Of a stretch of 64,000 nucleotides of DNA, positions 56,006-63,252 are shown in pieces. The position numbers and the translations under genes were made by a program. The DNA is from an uncultured Pelagibacteraceae bacterium (GTDB lineage Bacteria > Pseudomonadota > Alphaproteobacteria > Pelagibacterales > Pelagibacteraceae), in NCBI GenBank assembly GCA_902622795.1, contig CACNRD010000001.1:248001-312000 (forward strand), written 5' to 3'. Position 1 is the first letter of the stretch. Every line of letters starts with the position of its first letter. The notes below the pieces were generated by a model, which was not told the DNA's origin, searched no databases, and saw only the letters and a list, made by a program, of their open reading frames with translations.

Positions 56006-56902
56006 TTGCATTTTGTAGAAAAAGAGCCTGCTCAAAAAAGAATAGATTTTAATGAAAAATTGAAATCAAATAAAATACTGAGAGTTCCAGGTGCTTATAA
56101 TCCTTTAACAGCAAAATTAATTGAAGAAATTGGATACGACGCTGTTTATGTATCAGGTGGAGTTATGGCAAATGATCTTGGTTTTCCTGACATTGGACTT
56201 ACAACTTTACAAGATGTAAGCACAAGATCTTACTTAATATCAAGAGTAACAAACCTTCCAACTATTGTTGATATTGATACGGGATTTAAATCTTGCAAAG
56301 AAACTATTGAAACATTTGAAGAATTTGGAATTACAGGAGTACATTTAGAAGATCAAATAGAGAGAAAAAGATGTGGACATTTAGATAACAAAGAATTGAT
56401 TTCAACAGAAGCAATGGTTAAAAAAATTAAAGAATGTGTTGCTGCTAAAAAAGATCCAAATTTCAAAATTATCGCGAGATCTGATGCAAAAAGTGTAGAG
56501 GGTATGGATAAAATGATTGAGAGATGTAAAGCATATGTTGATGCTGGAGCTGAGATTATTTTTCCTGAAGCTTTGTGGGATGAAAAAGACTTTGAAAAAG
56601 TAAGAAAAGAATTGAGTTGTTATTTACTAGCCAATATGACTGAGTTCGGAAAATCTAAATTATTTAATTTTAAAGAATTAGAAAATATAGGATTTAATAT
56701 TGTAATTTATCCTGTAACCACTCAAAGATTAGCAATGAAAAATGTAGAAGACGGATTGAGAGACATTTATGCTAGTGGACATCAAAATAATATTATAGAT
56801 AAGATGCAAACTAGGAAAAGACTTTATGAGCTTGTTGAATATGAAAAATATAATTCATTAGATGAAAAAATTTATAATTTTAGTACGGAAGGACATGAAT
56901 AA
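56006..56902 (+). CDS. prpB: 2-methylisocitrate lyase (PrpB, ICL/PEP mutase family)
   Basis: PrpB cleaves 2-methylisocitrate to pyruvate and succinate. The 298-residue protein has VPGAYNPLTAKLIEEIGYDAVYVSGG, VDIDTGF, the catalytic-loop KRCGH with LEDQ before it and an IIARSDA segment. These fit PrpB. The start is a TTG at 56006 (MHFVEKEPAQKR), with AAGGGA-like sequence upstream (TTAAGGGATT); no ATG is available before Met53. It overlaps prpC by one base. prpD and acnD/acnB are not in this window. Confidence 0.87.
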   Translation: MHFVEKEPAQKRIDFNEKLKSNKILRVPGAYNPLTAKLIEEIGYDAVYVSGGVMANDLGFPDIGLTTLQDVSTRSYLISRVTNLPTIVDIDTGFKSCKETIETFEEFGITGVHLEDQIERKRCGHLDNKELISTEAMVKKIKECVAAKKDPNFKIIARSDAKSVEGMDKMIERCKAYVDAGAEIIFPEALWDEKDFEKVRKELSCYLLANMTEFGKSKLFNFKELENIGFNIVIYPVTTQRLAMKNVEDGLRDIYASGHQNNIIDKMQTRKRLYELVEYEKYNSLDEKIYNFSTEGHE

Positions 56903-58026
56903 TGAGTGAAGATATAAAAAAAGGTTTGTTAGGTATAGTAGTTGATGAAACCGAAGTATCTAAAGTTATGCCTGAAATCAATTCTCTTACTTACAGAGGA
57001 TATGCTGCTCAGGATTTATGTGAATATTGCAGGTTTGAAGAAGTTGCATACTTAATACTAAATAAGGATCTACCGAATACTATTCAGCTAAGAAAATTTG
57101 AAAAGGAAGAAAAAAATAACAGAGAACTATCAAAAAACTTGTATGAAATAATCAAGCACATGCCAAAAAAATCTCACCCTATGGATGTTGCTAGAACAGC
57201 TGTAAGTGTTATGGGATTAGAAGACAAAGAAACTCAAGATTCTTCACATGAAGCTAATATGAGGAAAGCATTAAGAATTTTTGCAAAAACTCCAACCGCA
57301 TTAGCTGCTTTTTATAGAATTAGAAAAGGGAAAAAGATAATTAAACCAAAAAAAAATCTGACTTTTGCAGAAAACTTTTTTTATATGTGCTTTGGAAAAG
57401 TTCCACAAAAAGAAATTGTTAAGGCTTTTGATGTGTCTTTAATATTATATGCTGAACATAGTTTTAATGTTTCAACTTTTACTGCAAGAACTATTACAAG
57501 TAGTTTATCTGATATCCACGGTGCTATTACAGGAGCCATCGCAAGTTTAAAAGGACCGTTGCATGGTGGTGCAAATGAAGAAGTAATGCACATGATGAGC
57601 AAAATTAAAAAACCAGAAAATGCTCTTAAATGGATAAATGATGCTTTAAAAAATAAGGAAGTTGTCATGGGTTTTGGTCACAGAGTTTATAAATCTGGAG
57701 ACTCTAGAGTTCCTACAATGAGACAATATTTTGGAAAAGTTGCAAAACTTAAAAAAGATAAAAAATTTGAAAAAATATATGACATTGTTGAAAAAGTAAT
57801 GATCAAAGAAAAAAATATTCACCCCAATGTTGATTATCCAACAGGTCCAACTTATCATTTGATGGGTTTTGATACAGATTTTTTTACACCAATATTTGTT
57901 ATTTCGAGAATAACTGGTTGGTCTGCGCATATTATGGAGCAACATGCTGCAAATAAACTTATTAGACCTTTAGCCAGTTATAAAGGTAATAAACACAGAA
58001 AAGTTTTAGAATTAAATCAAAGATAG
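56902..58026 (+). CDS. prpC: 2-methylcitrate synthase/citrate synthase-like (PrpC)
   Basis: This enzyme condenses propionyl-CoA with oxaloacetate. The 374-residue protein is of the short type II citrate synthase family. It has SLTYRGYAAQDL, LHGGANEEVMHMM and GFGHRVYKSGDSRVP, covering the catalytic His residues, and a conserved WSAHIMEQ near the C-terminus. Coupling to prpB supports methylcitrate rather than citrate synthase. It ends 1 base before the convergent methyltransferase gene. Confidence 0.88.
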   Translation: MSEDIKKGLLGIVVDETEVSKVMPEINSLTYRGYAAQDLCEYCRFEEVAYLILNKDLPNTIQLRKFEKEEKNNRELSKNLYEIIKHMPKKSHPMDVARTAVSVMGLEDKETQDSSHEANMRKALRIFAKTPTALAAFYRIRKGKKIIKPKKNLTFAENFFYMCFGKVPQKEIVKAFDVSLILYAEHSFNVSTFTARTITSSLSDIHGAITGAIASLKGPLHGGANEEVMHMMSKIKKPENALKWINDALKNKEVVMGFGHRVYKSGDSRVPTMRQYFGKVAKLKKDKKFEKIYDIVEKVMIKEKNIHPNVDYPTGPTYHLMGFDTDFFTPIFVISRITGWSAHIMEQHAANKLIRPLASYKGNKHRKVLELNQR

Positions 58027-58027
58027 T

Positions 58028-58657
58028 TTAGTTTTTTTCTATTTTTGCAAATCTGTCGTTGCAAATAATCTGACATTTTAATTTATTAGCTATTGTGAAT
58101 TCGTCTATTGCCTGTTTAACGCCTGGGGCATAGCTTAAATCATAATCATCACATAGAATAATTCCATTATTGATTAAAACTTCATTACAACAATCTAAAT
58201 CATTCATCACTGTTAAATAATCATGTCCACCATCAAGAAATACATAATCAATTTTAGACATATCTATTTTTTTTAATATTGTATTGGAATTTCCTTTTAT
58301 CAAAGAAACATTATTTTTAAATTTTTTAAGCAAATCCTCCACTCCCTCGATACTGTATGGATCTAGTCTTTTTATGTAATTAAAATAAATTGTTTTTAAA
58401 GGATTTTTAAATTTTGTATTAGGTATAACTTCATTTATGGTTTCGTCTTTTTCTTCAAACAAATCTAGCCCTATATAATTGAAATCATTTCCATGTATAG
58501 AATATAGAAGCTCACAGACATTACGTGCTGTAACGCCATGAAAAACTCCTACCTCAAGAAAAGTTTTCGGTTTTTTTTGAGCTATTTCACTTAAAAAAAA
58601 GTCACCTACTCCTTTTTGCTTTAAGCTAGTTTTTCGAAAGTACTTTTTGTATCTCAA
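58028..58657 (-). CDS. Class I SAM methyltransferase (Methyltransf_24-like)
   Basis: This methyltransferase of about 209 residues has FLEVGVFHGVTARNV as motif I, YIGLDLFEE as the post-I segment, SLIKGNSNTIL and DYVFLDGGHDYLTVMNDL, an arrangement typical of small O-methyltransferase-like proteins. The track start (58726) is a TTG lying 68 bases inside nrdB. The TTG at 58657 follows the nrdB stop at once and removes the overlap, so I prefer it; neither is well supported by a ribosome site. The function is unknown. Confidence 0.65.
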   Translation of the reverse strand: MRYKKYFRKTSLKQKGVGDFFLSEIAQKKPKTFLEVGVFHGVTARNVCELLYSIHGNDFNYIGLDLFEEKDETINEVIPNTKFKNPLKTIYFNYIKRLDPYSIEGVEDLLKKFKNNVSLIKGNSNTILKKIDMSKIDYVFLDGGHDYLTVMNDLDCCNEVLINNGIILCDDYDLSYAPGVKQAIDEFTIANKLKCQIICNDRFAKIEKN

Positions 58658-58658
58658 A

Positions 58659-59690
58659 TTAACTAAATGCTTCGACCCATGTTCCTTGAGTAGATGCTTT
58701 AGAGTATTCTGTTGCGCGACCTTCAAAAAAGTTCATATGCTCTACAGCATTAAGCATAGTATCTAACCAGCCTAGAGGATTCTTATCAACATCATAAATT
58801 GCCTCTAAACCAAGTTGAACTAGTCTTCTATTAGCTATAAATCGAATATAATCCTTAACATCTTTTGCAGTTAAACCCTCCATTGGACCCATTTCAAAAG
58901 CTAAATCAATAAAAGCATCCTCATGCTCAATGATTGTTCTACAAGCTTCGTAAAGTTCTTTTTTCAACTTTGGTGTCCATATTTCAGGATTTTCATTAAT
59001 GAATTCTTTAAAAACTCTAATCATAGAATTACAGTGAAGAGTTTCATCTCTGACTGACCAAGTAACAATTTGGCCCATACCTTTCATTTTGTTATGTCTT
59101 GGAAAGTTTAGCAAAATTGCAAAACTTGCAAATAGCTGTAAGCCTTCTGTGAATGCACTAAATACAGCAACCGTTTTTGCAATATCCTCTTTGGAATTTA
59201 CATTAAAATTTTGCATGTAATCATATTTATCTTTCATTTCTTTATACTTCATAAAAGCAGAATATTCAGACTCAGGCATTCCAATTGTATCTAAAAGATG
59301 TGAATAAGCTGCAACATGAACTGTTTCCATTGATGCAAAAGCAGTCATCATCATTAAAACTTCCGTAGGTTTGAAGACTGTTGTATAGTGTCTCAAATAA
59401 CAATTGTTTACTTCAACATCAGCTTGAGTGAAAAATCTAAAAATTTGCGTTAATAGATTTTTTTCTGACTGTGATAAATTTTTTTGCCAATCTCTTACAT
59501 CGTCTCCTAAAGGAACTTCTTCAGGTAACCAGTGGATTCTTTGTTGAGTTAACCAGGCGTCATAACACCAAGGATATCTAAATGGTTTATAAACTGGGTT
59601 CTCTACTAATAATCCCATTTTTTTTGGTTGAACAATTTCCTTTTTTTCAGATTGAATAATTCCTGAACTTATTTTTTCAGCTACTGACAT
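58659..59690 (-). CDS. nrdB: Ribonucleotide reductase class I, beta subunit
   Basis: NrdB holds the diiron centre that makes the radical for deoxynucleotide synthesis. I start at ATG 59690 (MSVAEKIS, 343 residues), not the GTG three codons earlier. The metal ligands and tyrosine are in place: Asp91, Glu122, His125 and Tyr129 in METVHVAAY, then TEGLQLF and RDETLHCNS. The retained tyrosine argues for the class Ia/Ib radical chemistry rather than Tyr-less class Ic. It overlaps nrdA by 10 bases. Confidence 0.95.
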   Translation of the reverse strand: MSVAEKISSGIIQSEKKEIVQPKKMGLLVENPVYKPFRYPWCYDAWLTQQRIHWLPEEVPLGDDVRDWQKNLSQSEKNLLTQIFRFFTQADVEVNNCYLRHYTTVFKPTEVLMMMTAFASMETVHVAAYSHLLDTIGMPESEYSAFMKYKEMKDKYDYMQNFNVNSKEDIAKTVAVFSAFTEGLQLFASFAILLNFPRHNKMKGMGQIVTWSVRDETLHCNSMIRVFKEFINENPEIWTPKLKKELYEACRTIIEHEDAFIDLAFEMGPMEGLTAKDVKDYIRFIANRRLVQLGLEAIYDVDKNPLGWLDTMLNAVEHMNFFEGRATEYSKASTQGTWVEAFS

Positions 59691-61618
59691 GATAGACACT
59701 CCTCGTATTCTGTTTCTTCAGTTTTGGTTGATTTATTTTTGTAAACATTTGCCATAATATCTGTTGATTTTGCATCATTGATATTTTCAGCTCTTTGAAT
59801 TGATTTTGATCTACAATAATAAAGACTCTTCAGGCCTTTTTTCCAAGCATCAAAATGAATTTTATGAAGTTCTTTCTTATGAACATCGGCAGGTAAGAAT
59901 AAGTTCACTGATTGAGCTTGAGATATAAATGGAGTTCTGTCTCCACTTAACTCTATAATCCAATTTTGGTTTAACTCAAATGCTGTTTTAAAAACATCTT
60001 TTTCTAAATCAGTTAAGAAATCTAAATGTGATATTGAACCTTGATTAGTTGTAATACTTGACCAAGTTTCATCATCATTTTTGCCGTGGCTTTCTAATAT
60101 TTCCTCTAAATATCTATTTTTTACATTGAACGAGCCTGACAAAGTTTTATGTGTGTAGCTATTAGCGGCAATAGGTTCTACTCCTGGTGATGCTCCACCA
60201 CAAATAATAGATATTGAAGCTGTTGGTGCTATTGCAGTTTTGTTAGAAAATCTCTCTTGATAACCATATTCTGCAGCATCAGGACATGCTCCTCTTTCTT
60301 CTGCTAAATCTTTGGAAGCTTGATTTACTTTAGCATCTATATCTTTAAATATTTTTTTATTCCAAGACTTGGCCATTACAGATTCTAAAGGAATTCTATT
60401 TTTTTGAAGAAAAGAATGGAAACCCATTACACCTAATCCAACACTTCGCTCTCTTTCAGCTGAGTACTTTGCATCTTTAAATTGATCTGGTGCTTTGTTT
60501 ATGAAATCAGATAAAACATTGTCCAAAAATCTCATAACATCATTAATCATGTTTGGATCATCTTTCCACTCATCATATTTTTCTAAATTTAAAGATGATA
60601 AGCAACAAACTGCAGTTCTATCTCTACCATCTTTATCTATTCCTGTCGGCAAAGTAATTTCACTACATAGATTAGAAGTTTTAACTGTTAGATTTGCTAA
60701 CTTGTGATGCTGAGGAATTTGTCTATTAACCGTATCAATATAAATTATATATGGTTCACCAGTTTCAATTCTTGCAGTTAATAGTCTTATCCATAAATTT
60801 CTTGCAGAAATGGTTTGTTGGATTGTTCCATCTGCAGGACTTTTTAGTGCCCACTGTTCATCAGTTTCAACAGCTCTCATGAATGCATCTGAAACTAAAA
60901 CACCGTGATGTAAATTTAATGCTTTTCTATTTGGATCACCCCCTGTTGGTCTTCTCATTTCTATAAATTCTTCTATTTCAGGATGATCAATTGGAAGGTA
61001 ACAAGCAGCAGAACCTCTTCTTAAAGAACCTTGGCTAATCGCCATAGTTAATGAGTCCATAACTTTAATAAATGGAATTATTCCTGAAGTCTTTCCAACT
61101 TTACCAATTTTTTCGCCAATAGATCTTAGGTTGCCCCAATAACTTCCAATACCACCACCTTTTGCTGCAAGCCACACATTTTCACTCCATAAATCTAAAA
61201 TACCACCTAAACTATCTGATGCTTCATTTAAAAAACAAGAAATAGGTAAACCCCTTTTAGTTCCACCATTTGATAGAACAGGTGTTGCAGGCATAAACCA
61301 AAGATTACTTATATAATTATAAATTCTTTGTGCATGAAGGTTGTCATCAGCATATGAGCTTGCAACTCTAGCAAATAAATCTTGATAAGATTCGTTGTGA
61401 CCAAGATATCTATCTTTTAAAGTTGCTTTACCAAAGTCAGTTAAATTTGCATCTTTTGAACGATCAATCTTAATAATAATACCCTTGTCATTTTGAAATA
61501 GTTCTGTTTCGTTATTTAATGAGAAAAGATCAGGTCTTTTATCTTTTGAAACCTCACTAACTTGAGGGATGTATTCAGAGACAGCTTTCTTTAGGGCCTG
61601 CGATAAAATTTTGTTCAT
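59681..61618 (-). CDS. nrdA: Ribonucleotide reductase class I, alpha subunit (no ATP-cone)
   Basis: NrdA is the catalytic subunit that reduces ribonucleotides. It has 645 residues from ATG 61618; the track start at 61654 is a TTG inside the promoter region. Visible motifs are FMPATPVLSNGGTKRGLPISCF (catalytic Cys), TSNLCSEI (second Cys) and the C-terminal redox tail ECLSCQ. The N-terminus begins with a short 70-residue region and no ATP-cone, whereas E. coli NrdA has 761 residues. So allosteric activity control by dATP is probably lost. It is preceded by two NrdR-like boxes. Confidence 0.93.
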   Translation of the reverse strand: MNKILSQALKKAVSEYIPQVSEVSKDKRPDLFSLNNETELFQNDKGIIIKIDRSKDANLTDFGKATLKDRYLGHNESYQDLFARVASSYADDNLHAQRIYNYISNLWFMPATPVLSNGGTKRGLPISCFLNEASDSLGGILDLWSENVWLAAKGGGIGSYWGNLRSIGEKIGKVGKTSGIIPFIKVMDSLTMAISQGSLRRGSAACYLPIDHPEIEEFIEMRRPTGGDPNRKALNLHHGVLVSDAFMRAVETDEQWALKSPADGTIQQTISARNLWIRLLTARIETGEPYIIYIDTVNRQIPQHHKLANLTVKTSNLCSEITLPTGIDKDGRDRTAVCCLSSLNLEKYDEWKDDPNMINDVMRFLDNVLSDFINKAPDQFKDAKYSAERERSVGLGVMGFHSFLQKNRIPLESVMAKSWNKKIFKDIDAKVNQASKDLAEERGACPDAAEYGYQERFSNKTAIAPTASISIICGGASPGVEPIAANSYTHKTLSGSFNVKNRYLEEILESHGKNDDETWSSITTNQGSISHLDFLTDLEKDVFKTAFELNQNWIIELSGDRTPFISQAQSVNLFLPADVHKKELHKIHFDAWKKGLKSLYYCRSKSIQRAENINDAKSTDIMANVYKNKSTKTEETEYEECLSCQ

Positions 61619-61625
61619 AACTTTT

Positions 61626-61654
61626 ATTATAATTTGTTTATTTAACGAAAACAA
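61626..61654 (-). promoter_or_regulatory. nrdA: Putative nrdA promoter
   Basis: On the minus strand TTGTTT (61649-61654) and a consensus TATAAT (61626-61631) are 17 bases apart. The expected start, about 7 bases further, falls at 61619, one base before the ATG at 61618, implying a leaderless or nearly leaderless nrdA mRNA. The proximal NrdR-like box overlaps the -35. Confidence 0.45.
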
Positions 61655-61667
61655 CTACATGTTGTAG
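61652..61667 (-). promoter_or_regulatory. NrdR-like box, proximal
   Basis: On the minus strand this 16-base window contains CAACATGTAG, matching all six conserved core positions of the NrdR box C-w-A-n-A-T-n-T-w-G. Its centre is 31 bp from that of the distal box, the spacing of three helical turns seen in paired nrd boxes. NrdR is an ATP/dATP-sensing repressor of ribonucleotide reductase genes. Confidence 0.55.
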
Positions 61668-61682
61668 GCGTTTAGTGTTAAT

Positions 61683-61698
61683 ATACTATATAAACAGT
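61683..61698 (-). promoter_or_regulatory. NrdR-like box, distal
   Basis: On the minus strand ACTGTTTATATAGTAT matches about 12 of 16 positions of the NrdR consensus (acaCwAtATaTwGtgt), missing some outer positions. It is paired with the proximal box exactly 31 bp away. Each box alone would be weak; the pair upstream of nrdA makes chance less likely. Confidence 0.5.
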
Positions 61699-61797
61699 AA
61701 ATCAACAGAACATTTATAGAACATGAAAAATTATATTTCAATAAAAAAAATTAAAAAATTACAGTTAATTAACATAAAAGAGATAAGAAATTAACAA

Positions 61798-63252
61798 ATG
61801 ACACAAAATATTAAAATTGATCCCTATGGTTTCAGAGAATATGACGCTCGGTGGTTGTACGAAGAAAGCATAAATAAAGCAGGAATAGAGAATCTTGGAA
61901 AAGGTTTAGGAACACAGATAATTAATCATACCAAAAAAAATAATCCTACCGTTATAGTTGGTCATGACTATCGTTCTTATAGCGAGGAAATAAAAACAGC
62001 TCTTAAAAAAGGATTGCTATCAACTGGGTGTAATGTCGAAGATGTTGGATTATCGTTGTCACCTATGGTTTATTTTGCTCAATTTAATTTAAACTCTGAT
62101 GCTGTTGCAATGGTGACCGCAAGTCATAATGAAAATGGGTGGACTGGAGTTAAAATGGGTATCAAAAAAGGATTAACTCATGCGCCTGAAGAAATGAAGG
62201 AACTAAAAGAAATAACATTAAATCAAAAATTTATATCAGGTCAAGGAAGTGAAAAAGTAATTGAAAATTTCCAACAAGTTTACAAGGGAGATTTAATCGA
62301 AAATAATAAAATTAATAAAAAAATAAAAGTAGTTGTTGCATGTGGTAATGGAACTGCTGGTATATTCGCTCCAGATATATTAAGAGGTATAGGTTGTGAA
62401 GTAATCGAACTAGATTGCAATCTAGACTGGAACTTTCCAAAGTATAATCCTAATCCTGAAGATTTAGAGATGCTTCATGAGATAGCAAAATCTGTAAAAG
62501 AAAATAATGCAGATATTGGCTTTGGTTTTGATGGAGACGGTGACAGAGTTGGAGTGATAGACAACAAAGGTAATGAAATATTCTCAGATAAAATTGGTTT
62601 ATTAATTGCTAGAAATTTATCTAAAAAACATCAGAATTCAAAGTTTGTAGTAGACGTTAAATCTACAGGCTTATACTCAAAAGATAAGGTATTATTAGAA
62701 AACAAATGTAGTACCATTTATTGGAAAACAGGTCATTCACATATTAAAAGAAAAGTTAACACAGAAAAAGCTTTAGCTGGCTTTGAAAAAAGTGGACATT
62801 TCTTTTTTAATCAACCATTAGGTTATGGATATGATGATGGGATTAATTCAGCAATTCAAGTATGTCATTTATTAAATAATCAAAACAAAGAAATGAGTAA
62901 AATTATTGAAGAATTACCAATAACCTATCAATCCCCTACTATGGCCCCTTTTTGCAAAGATGAAGAAAAATATCAAGTAGTTGAAGAATTGGTAAAACAA
63001 GTTGAGCAAGTTAAAAATAATAAAATACCAATTGATAATCAAATTATTGCAGAGATTTTAACAGTTAATGGAATTAGATTTTCTTTTGAGGATGGCTCAT
63101 GGGGTTTAATCAGAGCATCATCAAATAAACCTTCTTTAGTAGTCGTTACTGAAAGTCCAACATCGAATGAAAGGAAAAAAAAAATCTTTGATTTTATAGA
63201 CGATTTACTTCAAAAAACAGGTAAGGTTGGTGAATATGACCAGAAAATTTAA
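61798..63252 (+). CDS. Phosphomannomutase/phosphoglucomutase (alpha-D-phosphohexomutase)
   Basis: This enzyme interconverts hexose 1- and 6-phosphates and supplies NDP-sugar precursors. The 484-residue protein has the phosphoserine loop TASHN (107-111), the magnesium loop GFDGDGDRVGV (about 240) and the sugar-binding loop GFEKSGHFFF. That fits the PMM/PGM (AlgC/ManB) group. It is divergent from nrdA, with a 179-base spacer, and shares its TTAA stop with the convergent coiled-coil gene. Its product can feed the surface-glycan and glucosylglycerate pathways elsewhere in the window (inference). Confidence 0.9.
   Translation: MTQNIKIDPYGFREYDARWLYEESINKAGIENLGKGLGTQIINHTKKNNPTVIVGHDYRSYSEEIKTALKKGLLSTGCNVEDVGLSLSPMVYFAQFNLNSDAVAMVTASHNENGWTGVKMGIKKGLTHAPEEMKELKEITLNQKFISGQGSEKVIENFQQVYKGDLIENNKINKKIKVVVACGNGTAGIFAPDILRGIGCEVIELDCNLDWNFPKYNPNPEDLEMLHEIAKSVKENNADIGFGFDGDGDRVGVIDNKGNEIFSDKIGLLIARNLSKKHQNSKFVVDVKSTGLYSKDKVLLENKCSTIYWKTGHSHIKRKVNTEKALAGFEKSGHFFFNQPLGYGYDDGINSAIQVCHLLNNQNKEMSKIIEELPITYQSPTMAPFCKDEEKYQVVEELVKQVEQVKNNKIPIDNQIIAEILTVNGIRFSFEDGSWGLIRASSNKPSLVVVTESPTSNERKKKIFDFIDDLLQKTGKVGEYDQKI

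Noticed and set aside
59690-59699. GTG start for nrdB three codons upstream
   Set aside because: ATG at 59690 is adjacent, matches usual start use and keeps a short overlap with nrdA.
61618-61654. Longer nrdA N-terminus from the TTG at 61654
   Set aside because: The added residues overlap the promoter and NrdR-like box and do not resemble the family; ATG 61618 is better.
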